Positions 52,201 through 61,399 are shown, numbered from the stretch's first letter. The stretch: DNA of 64,000 nt from Paragonimus westermani (GCA_008508345.1 QNGE01000102.1:374621-438620); one strand, 5' to 3'. Notes: generated by a model from the sequence alone, not told the origin. A program made the numbers and translations.

Positions 52201-55200
52201 ATGACAACGATGTCGGAACGCGGTTGGAACGCTGGCGTGGGCGGACGGCGGAATTAGACAGAGCTGAACAGGTAAGCGCAGAATCCCACATTAAGGTTTG
52301 ACCTCTATCCATACAGCTTGACCTTGGTAGTAGGCTGGGAACGTTCGTAACTGAATGTGGTCAGTTTGTCGGCGGATCAGACGACTCGGTAGAAAAACCG
52401 CATGTGCCCCCCCCCCACATAATATACACGTTTTACCACTCTGATACAGAAGGATGTGGTGCTGTCTGTGTGGCCCCAAGGGTGAACGCCAAAGGATATC
52501 ACAATTCGCCACACAATCTGACAAGGATCGTATAAACAACAGCATACACACTGTGCCGAATGGGGGTCGAATGAAAGTGCAGAATGTGTGTGCGCATTTA
52601 CGTGTATGTATGTGACTGTGAAAGCTACACTCTTGATCTGACAAATGACACAGGTGCTCGAGACAGCAGAGAATATTGATAAAGTTGGTGCAGAGTTCAT
52701 CAAATCGTTAGGGCACTTTTGTTTACCTGACCACAAGGATGTTAACTGAAGGTGTAGGGCAGACGGTTCCGCCCCATCGGGGATGTGTGCTGGTACTGAA
52801 GCTGAGTGTTGGGTGAGAGATCTCATGATAGTTGTGACACATCCGTATGTGATCATAGTAAGAGGGCCGTACGGGACAAACGTTACACTCAATAGGTTAG
52901 TGACTGCGACAGTGATCCGACGATTCAGTTCATAACATATCTTTCCATTCCACAACCTCGTCCAAGGTTGCTGATGATCCCACAAAAGTGCAATTAACAA
53001 TATACGAAGATTAAAACCAATGAGGAGCATGCTGGGAAAGATCAGCCAGCTTGCAACCAGTTTGCATCACGTTGACTGCGATGCACTGCCATATCTTAAA
53101 CTGTGATGTGGATGGTCACCAACCTGAGAGACGGGATCGTCCAACATTAGTCCGCGCAATACTCCTAGAGCTTGTGATCAGTTCATCCCTTAGATACCAA
53201 GTAAAGCGCGACCTTACAAACGTTTTACGCATGGGCTGCGACTTCCACTGCCTGTAGACGAAAGATCAAGTTGTTCACATTAGCAGTCTGCTTGCTGCAG
53301 GCTGACTGACGGGCAGAATAAGCGTCCATCCAGTAAATGGATCAAGGCTGTGGACTACGGTGCACAGCTGGCTACACACCAACACAAACATACTCTTCGG
53401 ATACTGGACCCTTGGACTACACCCGAACCTCCTTTCTACAACCGATATGGATGATGGGCAGTAGGTTTTTTATCCAAAGGAATCGCCATAATATTAACTG
53501 GCTTTATCCTAAGCGCTTTATTAGGAGTCACCACTTCTGTCCCACACTAACGAAGGAATAAACAAGCTTCATTCGAGCAGTTCTATTGATAAACAGATTG
53601 GGCGTAACACAATGTTACCAGCAAGTTGTAATACTCTACGTTTCAACCACCTCAGGTGGTCTTCCTCAGGAGTGTTGTAGTCGAAATCCATTGTAATCGA
53701 AATGGATTTCGATTACAACACTCCTGAGGAAGGCCACCTGAGGTGGTTGAAACGTAGAGTATTACAACTTGCTCGTAACGTTGTGTTATTCCCAATCGGT
53801 TTATCAATGACATGTTAAACACGACGACCAAACTATTCAACTTCATTCGTACTAAATTTGTTGCGGATATCTTACAAGTGATTAATAATCGAGCAGTTTC
53901 ACTTCATACGCTTCGTAACTGTCTTGGTTTTACATCAGATAATTGAGTGAAAATCAAAGTTACTTATGGTAAGGTTTGTGTTAACTTGGACAAAGAGTCC
54001 AGGGGCGTAGAACAAGAACCCTATGAAGTTACCTTCAAGTATTGGACAAAATGCCACGCTGGGCGTTATTTTATCTATGCGCTTTTTTGTCCAAATTCAG
54101 TATAGGTCATACGTGATTCCATGATATTGAGTGCACAGACTGACAGGATTGCAAACACCCTCTTAAAGCCGTGTTCCGCCTTGCTGTTTGTTCGTTAAAT
54201 GAAATTCATTCCTGTAAGCACAGTAATGAGATCATCATCGTCTCTGTGCCACCCTTTCAGTGGAAGTACATAGAACGGGCTGTGTGAGCTTCGGTCGCTT
54301 CAGTTACGTGGTGGTTTGATCCTGTCCATCTAGAAGGTCGGACTGGTCTGACTGCACATGAACTCACCTTGTTGTTCCACAAGCTGGTTGCAAATAGGAA
54401 CTCCAGCGAAATCAAGTGGAAAAGTGGGCGTGGTGAATCGAAAGAGATGTACCCGCCCAGTTGAAGAGAACAAGCTTCGCACACAACTCACTTCCTTATG
54501 GGCTAGCATAATCTCATTGGAGCTGTTGATCCACAAAAATATTACATAGGTCAGATGTGATTATCTATGTACAAAGTCTGTAACCTAACCCCTTGGTTTA
54601 GTTTAATACATATAGGTCAATGCGACAGTGGACCGGAGACCAACCTAGGTCAGAGGTTGACAAGTCAAAGGAAGTCATGTAGGCCAGAACTTCACTTGGC
54701 GAAGTTAATATGAAACAGTTGTCGAAGAAATTTGACAAGACCTTATGGCAGCTGACAATTCAGTCGAATCCTACAAGCTTACAATGATCAGCTCATTTGA
54801 TAGGCACGTGATTTACTCATTTACTCACTTGGTGTCTTAAGGAACTGTTCTCTTCGAGTACTGAACGTATACAGATGAAACGGACGCAGGACGGCTGAGA
54901 CAGTTTTGTTTGTTATCGGAAATTGCTACAACCGTCCGCTTTTATCGATCTACGGGAACTTCATGCATGAGATGTTTATGTATACCGATTTGTTCCTGTT
55001 AACCTGTAGTACGACTAATAATCGACCAAGCAATTCTGCTCGCGTCCAGTTCGTTATGTAGCTGGGACTGAACGGAATAAATCGGTGTATGTAGGTCACG
55101 TATGTGTTTGCTGTATGTGTGCACATAGATGGCTAAAACAATGTATATACTGTACGGTACTTGCTGTGAAGCGTAGGTGCGATGGCGCTCTCTCGAATCG

Positions 55201-58200
55201 ATCGTCAACAGGCGCGCATAGAACCCACTGACGTCAGTGCAACGAAACTGCTGGAACGGAGTGAGCAGTGGATGGACGTAGGATTGGCATAGCTGACCTG
55301 GCACAAAGATACAGATGTATGAATGTAACACGTGTTCACTCGCCTGTGACTAGAATGCACACTGACGGTAGCCCATAGGTTTAGACAAGGCCCATTATAT
55401 TCCTTGGGTGCACATCCGAGAGATAACCTGTGGACAACTAATTTCGGAGACGGTAAGTTTAACGTTCACGTTGACCACTATAAGTCCGATCTGAGGTTCT
55501 GAATACGTCAAATGAGGTGATTAAGAAGCAGATCGGAATGTTAAATTTCTCAGGCGAACTTTATCAGAAAACGAGCATTCAGTACCCTATCGGAGGTTAC
55601 ATTTATGTTACTGATCATATAAGCGTTTTGTTGTGTGCTGTTAAATCTCTGAACACACTTCTGTCCAATAACAGCTAACAGAAAGAAAACTGGCATGTGA
55701 CTCCACATAGGTTTAGCTGGATACGATTTACACTTCAGATTGGCAGTTTCACACTGGTAGCCAACACGAGAACTCGAGCTGGTAATCTTGTGCTAAAACC
55801 AACTGACGGAACCTCTAATTTTTCTACTCAGATTGATTGCTAATCATATATGCACTTACTGTCCATAATCGGATTTGTTGTCACACAGAGATACAGTCTG
55901 TACGAGGTTCGAATAGACAACCTACTGTGTTGTGAACTAAACGCCGGTCTACTTAACCACTTATCCTGTGAAGGTAATCTAGGTTAAGAAATGCAAAAAT
56001 ATTGTAAGTAGGCGTGGTAAGTCTGATCGTTTTGACTAGAGTAAACTGGATCTGCACTTTATGAAGTTCGGATAACACGTTCACTTTGCTACTCTAGTTG
56101 TCACTGTAACATATCTCAAAGGCTTTCTCCGGTGTTACACTATGTCTGTAAGTGGTCCAAACTGAGCGGATGCGGGTAACGGTGACATCACATAAGAGGC
56201 TCTACATATCCTGGAAATCTAAGTCGGTGGGCCTCCTAACCCAGTCAGGTAAAGGAATACCTGTAACATATGGAGTAATTTCTTTGTTCGGAAAGAAGAG
56301 ACACGTTCAGCCATGTCGCTTAAGAATATCTTGGTTACTGTTCTCGTTGACTAACCTGCTTGCCAGTGTAATCTGCCCTGCTGGTTTTGAACTAGTGAGA
56401 AATTTCCGTTTCCATTATCCACCCTACTGTGACCAATACAACTAGTCCCGTTTAGACTACTCGGAAACGGACGCAGAGGCAAGGGAAAGTAATATCGGGA
56501 CACGAAGAACGTTATCCAGGCATGATAAAATGAGAACGTATAAGCAGAACACGAGTTATGTACAATCAACTGTTAAAAAATGATTCTACGGAGTGCATCA
56601 ATTTTAAAGTGGTTTTGTTCCCATTTCCAGAAAGACTAAGAAACTTATCAAAATCAAACAATGAAGCTCTCGGACACTTTTTGACCGGAATTCAACCTAA
56701 TCAGGGCCAATGCCTGATTTAGTATTCCAACATACAAACAACTGACTTAGTGGGGAAATGATTCCTGTAGAAAACAGGGACATAAGTCTACTAGTCAGTG
56801 TAGCAATGAGAAAAAACAACCACATCACTCAACCACTCACACTGTCAACATGCTCTCAGAAAGAAACTAAACAACATTTCTGAGTTCCGATAGGCACATG
56901 AGACGACACATATAAGATCTAATGTGTAAACTACTGTGGAAACTGTAACAAATTCGCGGTTCAATTCGTCATTGTTCATCTCTAACAGGTAACACAAATC
57001 TGAGCTTGATCTGCATTAGAAGACTACGAGATACGAACAAAATATAGTCCTACACCCAGATGAATAATTGCAGTTCGTTGGAGAGGTTGTAAACAATTCC
57101 GGAAAATGATTGTAAATTCAGTAAGAAACCACATAGTCCTCATCAGTACACTGCAACAGACGACGTTGAGGGGGAAATGAAGGTGGCAAAGAACGTGCAT
57201 TAGAAGATACTGTACTGAGCACAAATGATCAAGCTCAAACCCAAAGATATCCAGTATAATTAACGCTGTTCAATGACCTGGTTACTAACCAAGACCCCAA
57301 TAATTTTAACTACCTGATACGTTTCTGTCTCAGGGAATTACAGGTAGGTAGACGGACAAGTAAACAATGGTTCACTTACCGGGAATAATGGATTCGTATC
57401 CGGTTTTAAAGGACAGTTAGACATCGAAGAGTTTTGTGTCGGATAATCTCCGGATTCCCCCACCTTTGGGTGTTTTGGTCGACGGCCGGATCCAGGTGGG
57501 CGGCCACGTTGACCAATCGGGCTTCTTGACATACGTGTGTTGGACGGCATCGTCCCACGTTGCACATCGATCGACTCACCTTCTGTGGTGTCCAGAATTC
57601 CATTAACGGAAATCGGTCCATGATTAGTTGCTCCGCCTTTTGGTCGAGTGTGACGACGTTGCAATTCTTCTTGCTCGGCAATATCACCATGACGACTTTT
57701 CAAATGGTTTAGCATTGTCGTGGTGGTTCCTGATGCATTGAATGCTAACTGGCTGTCACATAGAACACACTGAGTTCGACTACGGTCTGGGCCACCGGAA
57801 GCCATTTCCGGATGTTGGAAATATTTCCAAACAAATGATTTTTTCGCGCATGTTTTCGAGCTAGCTCCCAATGTGGTTGTTGATTTGCCTGTTTTAGGCA
57901 ACTGTTCAGTTCGTAAACCTGATAGTGGTCTGTGTACTGTTTTTGCATTCAGTTTGGTCATGGTGAATGCACCTTGTCCGGGAGAACAGTCGAAATTCAC
58001 CGATTCCGTCAGTGATAGAGAGATCTTTTCCTTCACATCATCGGTCTTTTTGGAATCGCCATTCATCTTCGCAATGGGTGCTTCTGAATCGTGCACTTCG
58101 GGCTTATAATAGCGAAATCCACTAGATGAATTCGACTCAATGTCACCGTCCTCGTAATCTTCCTCTTCCTCGTCCAATTCCATGGCGCCAGGTGTTCCAC

Positions 58201-58369
58201 ATGAGTCCTCCCCTCCTACCATTCTGGTCTGTCCTCCAGGTAGACTTTTGTCCGAATCTAAAAGTTCATCACCTTTGATTCGGCAATCGCTCAGCTCGGG
58301 CGATTTGCACGGTTGTCTTGTGGGTGACATAGGCAGAGCTGATTGCGATAGAACTTGCGGTTCCATCAT
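33757..58369 (-). CDS. Domesticated hAT transposase-like protein with BED zinc finger (ZBED-like), eight coding exons, about 1614 aa
   Basis: Joining 57380-58369, 43964-45670, 42929-43198, 39871-40221, 37418-37669, 36407-36760, 34775-35164 and 33757-34287 on the minus strand gives one open frame; every junction is phase 0 and bounded by AG/GT. Seen in order: an acidic stretch (residues 67-76); a BED finger (about 178-228, C201, C204, H222, H227); an AT-hook-like RGRPPGSGRRPK (289-300); a long S/T/P/N-rich region; a basic KRKRAR segment near 884; then hAT blocks, FVVKDLQPPEVVESEGFR (972-989), a degenerate TDxW block (W1057), a VVTxN-like block (1149), IPC (1178), an RW-like block reading CESW (1273), LDPRFK (1416-1421) and the C-terminal dimerisation domain (about 1501-1611). 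Known: ZBED proteins are hAT transposases recruited as nuclear DNA-binding regulators. Inferred: nuclear DNA-binding factor; catalytic positions are not conserved. Additional small or 5' UTR exons in the 11.7 kb first intron cannot be excluded. Confidence 0.8.
34288..34774 (-). other. Intron 7 of the hAT/ZBED-like gene
   Basis: Bounded by GTTAGTGC and TTTTCAG. About 34610-34702 resembles a diverged 3' end of the tRNA-like/hammerhead repeat (GTGTGATGTTCAACTCGG and AATCCCCGACCA). Confidence 0.5.
34775..35164 (-). CDS. hAT/ZBED-like gene, exon 7 (residues 1309-1438)
   Basis: The stronger acceptor is TTTTATTTCAG at 35165; an in-phase alternative (TTTTGCAG, exon start 35128) would remove 12 residues and gives a gap-free family alignment, so both may be used. 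The donor is GTTAGTGC at 34774. LASLLDPRFK (about 1412-1421) is the diagnostic hAT block before the variable spacer to the dimerisation domain. The segment from about residue 1320 (TTNQTVELIHRND...) matches the A-T-x-x-L-S...P-T-x-S region of the family. Confidence 0.82.
35165..36406 (-). other. Intron 6 of the hAT/ZBED-like gene
   Basis: Bounded by GTAAGTGG and TTTCAG. It contains the 47-base exact duplication around a single N (35638-35732), otherwise nothing recognisable. Confidence 0.6.
35638..35732. other. Exact 47-base duplication around a single N
   Basis: 35638-35684 and 35686-35732 are identical, separated only by N35685. This is typical of a contig join where overlapping ends were not merged. 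Confidence 0.85.
36407..36760 (-). CDS. hAT/ZBED-like gene, exon 6 (residues 1191-1308)
   Basis: Runs from acceptor TTCTCCTATCAG to donor GTAAGTGG (36406). AGLQLPCVQTLLDRGNQAM continues the IPC block of exon 5, as in other hAT proteins (helical region after the second catalytic residue). CESWSEAFSLL (about 1270-1280) corresponds to the CxxRW...ML block, with the Arg replaced by Ser. The end, LFKRLQTVLE, matches the helix before the L-x-P-F-x-x-A-T block in exon 7. Confidence 0.8.
36761..37417 (-). other. Intron 5 of the hAT/ZBED-like gene
   Basis: Bounded by GTGAGTTG and TATCAG. I see no repeat copy or other feature in it. Confidence 0.55.
37418..37669 (-). CDS. hAT/ZBED-like gene, exon 5 (residues 1107-1190)
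   Basis: This exon was placed because exons 4 and 6 leave a gap in the hAT fold. The frame begins after acceptor CCTCTTAAG with a strong pyrimidine tract and ends at ATT before donor GTGAGTTG (37417), both phase 0. It supplies CPVVTNEV (about 1148-1154) in the position of VVTDNA and IIPCLVSALTRAV (about 1177-1189) in the position of IPCxAHTLxLxV, so the fold becomes continuous with exon 6. The second catalytic Asp is not conserved. Alternative donors exist at 37496 (phase 1, breaks the frame) and 37445; the boundary is therefore less certain than for other exons. Confidence 0.65.
37811..38040 (+). repeat. Inverted repeat, left arm
   Basis: 37811-37976 matches the reverse complement of 38702-38872 and 37977-38040 matches the reverse complement of 38370-38433, about 85-90% identical by eye. 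The right arm is thus split by some 270 unrelated bases. No known element recognised; a foldback element or an inverted duplication are possible. Confidence 0.65.
38370..38872 (-). repeat. Inverted repeat, right arm (split)
   Basis: Two matching blocks, 38370-38433 and 38702-38872, correspond to consecutive parts of the left arm at 37811-38040. Sequence between them (38434-38701) has no partner in the left arm and is probably an insertion or the site of a deletion in the left copy. Confidence 0.6.
39871..40221 (-). CDS. hAT/ZBED-like gene, exon 4 (residues 990-1106)
   Basis: Runs from acceptor TTGTTTAG to donor GTGAGTG (39870). Its start continues the exon 3 block (GFR then SLMASL...MPTSQQLR), matching the family pattern GF-x-x-L-x-x-x-L-x-P-x-Y-x-x-P-S-R. 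Further on, SMELWPTR sits where catalytic hATs have TTDxWTS, with the first catalytic Asp apparently replaced by Glu. ANLAVHC follows in the position of the T-A-H block. A hammerhead-type repeat lies 27 bases upstream of the acceptor. Confidence 0.8.
40244..40333 (+). mobile_element. Minimal-hammerhead repeat, copy 4, beside the exon 4 acceptor
   Basis: Matches the family from ACAACACTCCTGAGG to CTGTTTATCA. The motif at 40249-40289 keeps core, stem I and stem II, but the cleavage-site base is G (40285), which hammerheads do not accept, so it is probably inactive. It lies in intron 3 of the minus-strand gene; its near edge is about 22 bases from the first exon 4 base. Confidence 0.65.
42427..42453. 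repeat. (GT)n microsatellite
   Basis: Uninterrupted GT dinucleotides in intron 3. Confidence 0.95.
42929..43198 (-). CDS. hAT/ZBED-like gene, exon 3 (residues 900-989)
   Basis: Starts with KRR after a pyrimidine-rich acceptor ending AAAAG and ends at AGA before donor GTAAGT (42928). The last 18 residues, FVVKDLQPPEVVESEGFR, are the classic hAT block seen in ZBED proteins just before the catalytic core (pattern: I/V-V-K-D-L-x-P-x-x-x-V-E-x-x-G-F). This block identifies the family independently of the BED finger. The first half is Ser/Asn-rich linker. Confidence 0.85.
43199..43963 (-). other. Intron 2 of the hAT/ZBED-like gene
   Basis: Bounded by GTAAGTTG and AAAAG. A 120-codon open frame on the minus strand (43384-43746) in this locally GC-richer stretch has no family similarity and is not needed for the gene. 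Confidence 0.6.
43964..45670 (-). CDS. hAT/ZBED-like gene, exon 2 (residues 331-899): long disordered region
   Basis: An open frame of 569 codons, by far the longest gap-free open frame in the window. It starts after acceptor TTCATTCACAG and ends at TCG before donor GTAAGTTG (43963). Composition is rich in Ser, Thr, Asn, Pro and Gln, with a PPPQQQ tract, which predicts intrinsic disorder. A basic KRKRAR cluster lies ten residues before the exon end and could be a nuclear localisation signal together with KRR at the start of exon 3. No folded domain is recognised. The region separates the DNA-binding finger from the hAT body far more than in a typical active hAT transposase of 600-700 residues. 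Confidence 0.82.
47204..47541 (+). mobile_element. tRNA-like SINE with hammerhead ribozyme, complete insertion (copy C)
   Basis: A 338-base insertion flanked by a 12-base target-site duplication, TAACACCTAAGT (47192-47203) and TAACACCCAAGT (47542-47553), one mismatch. A tRNA-like head has an A-box-like TGGCGCAGTGG (47343-47353) and a B-box-like AGTTCAAATCC (47387-47397), the spacing expected of an internal RNA polymerase III promoter. A hammerhead follows at 47416-47460. Length and content resemble the Sm-alpha repeat of schistosomes (about 330 bases, tRNA-like promoter plus hammerhead); orthology is inference. Related copies lie at 1-400, 9411-9534, 13420-13855 and 28860-29345, with decayed pieces near 32600-32810 and 34610-34702. 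Confidence 0.8.
47416..47460 (+). ncRNA. Hammerhead ribozyme motif, type I, intact core
   Basis: Stem I GCACTA (47416-47421) pairs perfectly with TAGTGC (47455-47460). Core CTGACGA is at 47422-47428. Stem II GCTCT (47429-47433) pairs with AGAGT (47438-47442) around loop AATG. GAAA is at 47443-47446. Stem III is minimal (A46-T53 and C47-G52 around TCGA), then C17 at 47454 in a GTC site; predicted self-cleavage is 3' of 47454. All invariant core positions (C3, U4, G5, A6, G8, A9, G12, A13, A14) are present. Lies in intron 1 of the minus-strand gene, on the opposite strand. Confidence 0.8.
50970..51480 (-). mobile_element. LINE reverse transcriptase fragment, heavily decayed
   Basis: Minus strand: SSDYLLFSQFG, SGVLQGSICF (for S-G-V-P-Q-G-S-V-L-x-P) and, in a shifted frame, YTDDVLLYNK (catalytic Y-x-D-D) followed by LLDNLCELSRWSDSGGL, then KFECAGIFVFTQEKQNM in the place of the K-C-x-x-M-x-F-T block. 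Pattern is of the Jockey/R1/CR1 type. Several stops and shifts; no other domain. Confidence 0.55.
53633..53673 (-). ncRNA. Minimal (Penelope-type) hammerhead motif, minus-strand arm
   Basis: The same motif in reverse complement; stem I GAGT at 53670-53673 (read ACTC) pairs with 53633-53636 (read GAGT); core 53663-53669; stem II third pair changed from G-U to A-U, which keeps pairing; GAAA 53641-53644; predicted cleavage after the A at 53637. It is in the sense orientation of the hAT/ZBED-like pre-mRNA intron 1. Confidence 0.65.
53720..53760 (+). ncRNA. Minimal (Penelope-type) hammerhead motif, plus-strand arm
   Basis: Stem I ACTC (53720-53723) pairs with GAGT (53757-53760). Core CTGAGGA 53724-53730 is followed by an extra A, stem II GGCCACC/GGTGGTT with loop TGA (53732-53748), GAAA 53749-53752, then CGTA with predicted cleavage 3' of 53756. 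The very short stem III (ACGT) and the extra A are features of the hammerheads described in Penelope-like elements, which may act as dimers. Confidence 0.65.
57380..58369 (-). CDS. hAT/ZBED-like gene, exon 1 (residues 1-330): BED zinc finger and AT hook
   Basis: The start is the first ATG after an in-frame TAA at 58403-58405, so the frame cannot extend further inside this exon. A second ATG follows immediately. The BED finger has aromatic SFVWKYF upstream of C-x2-C-x17-H-x4-H, which is the family pattern. Downstream a RGRPPGSGRRPK segment resembles an AT hook for minor-groove binding. The exon ends in CCG followed by donor GTAAGTG at 57379. A pyrimidine-rich stretch ending in TTTAG near 58410 could be the acceptor of an upstream non-coding exon. 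Confidence 0.85.
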
Positions 58370-61155
58370 TTTGAGGTAGGCGAATCGTCCTGTCTGTTTT
58401 CGTTACTTCTAAACGAATAAGCACGAGTTTCACGTCCCGTGTCACTTCACGCTAGTTCGGTTTTCAACTGGCACACCAAGAGGGTGCGGACTTATATTAC
58501 ACAAATACCACCCCAGGGGTGGAGAGTGTTGCGGTGGCAGCGACAGTGACAGCGAAACCAGCGTCGTTCTCTGATGACCTCCCTCAGCAAACGTGTGCGA
58601 GTGGCTATCCACAAGCCGCGGTCGTATTCTGTCTTTCTCACATTCTCTCCTCGTGTTCGGTACGCATGTGCGTACACCCGTGTGTACGCACGTGTGTTTG
58701 TGCATGCGTGTGTATTAGTGCGTACTGAAAGACAGATAGAAAGTACGAGTTTACTTGATGTCCACCCACCACCGCGCTTGCGTTCTGTCTGCCCCCGTGC
58801 TCGCACCTGTCTCGAACTATTGACGAATCGGATTGGAGTGTATGACTCGTGACCGAAGTGCTGCTTTGGCCGAGTGTATGATTGGCAAACTGAGCATGTG
58901 GTAGGCCGACAGATGAAGGTTTTGGTGATGAGACAGGGGACACAAGGGCGAATAAGTCCAATTGGGCCGAACACACGCACACACACACACACTTACATGC
59001 TCACTTGAGAACTATCCGATCAACACCCCACACACTGCGGCTGCTGCAGCCACAGCAACGCACTTGGTGTATGCAGATCGATTCCAGGCTGGTAGCACAC
59101 ATGTCGAGGCCGCCGTGCGCAAAACGTCCCCCACAGTGCAACTGGCAATTTGATTGGTAAAACGTTTGGAGTTCATTTGTATGATTGGTCCAACGCTAGT
59201 AAAACCTCGAATTGATTGGCTCACCCATTGTCATGCCTGTGTCGTTTGTGACCGCATGTCATGCATGCACCAAAGGGCGTGGCGATTTGAACGACTGCGG
59301 ATGTGCATGTGGCTCAGCGTCTAATCAAGTCGGGCGAACTGTAGATAGATCGGGACGAACCACGATGGGAACACTTTTACATCCGAGCCATCCCATGGAG
59401 TCTGGTAACCTAGCCAAAAAGGGACTGAATGCAATTTGTTCAAACATCCGGAAAGGCGTTGGTTATTACGTTGCACAAAGAAACAAACAAGTCGAATGGA
59501 TGGTGACAGTAGCTTTCTGGTCAGTTCGGAAAACCAGATGATCTGAAAAGGTGTTTGGTGTCGTTGTTTCGTAACCAGTACTTTCCAGACTGCACACAAT
59601 CCCAAACAAACACATAGACTTCGAAATGTGAGGATGCAGCTCAGTCTGCGAACCACGAGGTTAACCCTCTTGTCAATTAGATTCATTGATTGGACGAAAA
59701 AAATTTCCCAGTTAGCAAAAAGGCAGATAGGGTGGTATTGAATGTGTATGGTACACCTGAACGGTTGACTGACACCGGTCTCAAGGTCATCATGCAATCG
59801 TAGCTGACAATTCCTATTTTGGTTTGTTTTACTTATCACAGTATGATCAAATCAAAGCGAAAATATTTAGCCATCACATTCCTGAAACCTCCCCCCGCAC
59901 TGTTAGGCTGTTTTTGGAGGTTGGTTATTCTCTACAACATATTAACGTCTCTACCTAGAAATCGTGTTCTGTTTATTAATCTGTTCCGTACTGGGCGCTC
60001 GTAGTCCACGAACGGCCTGCTTACTGTTGGGAAGAGACTCAAGCTCACAGTGTCGGAGGTCATAACAGTCATCACGTATGATTCATATTGTTGAACTGAA
60101 ACCAAACGGAGAAGGGTGGGATCATTCAGTCAGTGTGGACCATTCATGAAAGGTGCATAAAGATCTTTCACCAGCTGTTGATTTTCAAGATGACTTTCGT
60201 TGAATGCTCCGGACAAATCACTCACCGTTTCACCCGGTTTGACACCACCACCCGAACTCCTGCTAAGTGTTGGGTGAAAATTGAACAAAGCAATCAGTAT
60301 GCTTTGCTCCTGCTAATTAACTTCCAATCCGTCTAATCCTTCCGAAGGGTACTGAATCAAGTGATGTTTCCGGTTGTCAATGTGCCTCTCAACAAGTTCC
60401 CCTTGTAAGTCACCTGTCACATGTGCAAAATAACGACATCAGTCGCGTCTGCAGTTATGAAGTCTTAAAAAATTATTTGTTCGCATTAATTCGACATGTC
60501 GGATTATGATCAAACGATCAAATGAACCGAGAAAAACAATAGTTGGCCTGTCACACTGTGAACGCCTCAATAGAAATGTATCGGGGTTTATTACTACTTT
60601 GAAATAGCCGATCGAAATAGTCCGGAACTACTGGAAATAAGTATCTTTGCAGTAAGTCAGTTTAATTCGAACTATGGACAGTATGACCAGGAAAGAACAA
60701 CACACGCCTTACGGTTGGCCAGTTAGCGGCACACATGTGGATCGAATCACCAACACACCGTGTTCTGAAAATAACCCCAACATCATTGAATTGCTCACCT
60801 TACAAAGGTGATGTTCCATCGAGCTTAACGGGCTGACGTCGTGATCCATTGGTCTCTTATCCACACTCCCGCTGATAGCCCAATTCTGATCAGAGCGCTT
60901 AAGTCAACGAAACGTAGTCAAATCGATCGGACCAGTGGCTGGATAAACCAGTCATGATCAGTCAACTTCTTGTAATTCACCCTTACCAACAATTTTCTTC
61001 CTTCGTTCCAGGTGAGCTGACATATAACCAATGTGCGCTGGAAAGTGTCGCGTTTGCACAATCAGAGCCAGGTCCTGCCGGTGTCAGTTATACAGTGTAA
61101 ACCACTCCCGTACAGTTTTTTCCAGGCCCCTTGTGGTCCTGACCTACAGGGCCTG
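58370..61155. other. 5' flank of the hAT/ZBED-like gene and intergenic stretch
   Basis: 58,440-59,350 is visibly richer in G+C and CpG than the surroundings and probably contains the promoter and 5' UTR of the gene; an interrupted (CA)n run lies at about 58974-58992. I see no certain TATA box or initiator. From 59,350 to 61,155 there is no recognisable gene; open frames there are short or lack family similarity. Confidence 0.35.
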
Positions 61156-61343
61156 TGTAGCAGGCAACCAGAAGAACAGACCGAGATTGTACGCAAAGCT
61201 ATTTTACGCAACACGCAGCGGTTGATTAAACACAATTGATCGTCCGACTGTCACTTGAGTCGGGGGCATTTTGCACAACGCTGACGTAACAGTCACTCAA
61301 ATTTCAATCCGTGCGTGCTTACTAATTTCAGTCGACTGTCACA
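61156..61343 (-). repeat. 3' LTR of the gypsy element
   Basis: Matches the other LTR with scattered substitutions; in element orientation it starts TGTGACAG and ends GCTACA. Confidence 0.75.
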
Positions 61344-61399
61344 CAAATCCCGTCTTCGCTGAGCACCCTCCTCGACACCTCACCTGTGTCTAGCTCGTT

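Larger units (their letters stand above)
53586..53809. mobile_element. Head-to-head pair of minimal-hammerhead repeats (about 100-base arms, palindrome)
   Basis: Two nearly identical arms in opposite orientation, 53586-53688 and 53706-53809, differing at only a few positions. Each arm runs from the ATTTCGATTACAAC side at the centre to a GTTTATCAAT end outside. Each arm holds a small hammerhead. Penelope-like elements are known to carry such minimal hammerheads in repeats that may be inverted, so this may be the remnant or non-autonomous form of one; no Penelope reverse transcriptase or GIY-YIG frame is visible nearby. Confidence 0.7.
45671..57379 (-). other. Intron 1 of the hAT/ZBED-like gene (11.7 kb)
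   Basis: Bounded by GTAAGTG and CACAG. It contains the 338-base tRNA-like/hammerhead insertion (47204-47541), a LINE reverse-transcriptase fragment (50970-51480) and the hammerhead palindrome (53586-53809), each listed separately. A (TA)n run lies at 46484-46500 and ten C residues at 52407-52416. The 52377-53030 minus strand is open for 217 codons but shows no recognisable domain. I see no further coding exon with family similarity, although a small one could be missed. Confidence 0.6.

Noticed and set aside
52377..53030. A 217-codon open frame on the minus strand in intron 1
   Set aside because: No recognisable domain, low-complexity His/Thr/Cys-rich second half over a simple sequence region, no family block. 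A frame of this length is mildly unlikely but possible by chance in 64 kb.
60880..60925. A further minimal hammerhead suggested by CTGATC and GAAACGTAGTC
   Set aside because: The CTGANGA core is broken and no stem I partner was found.
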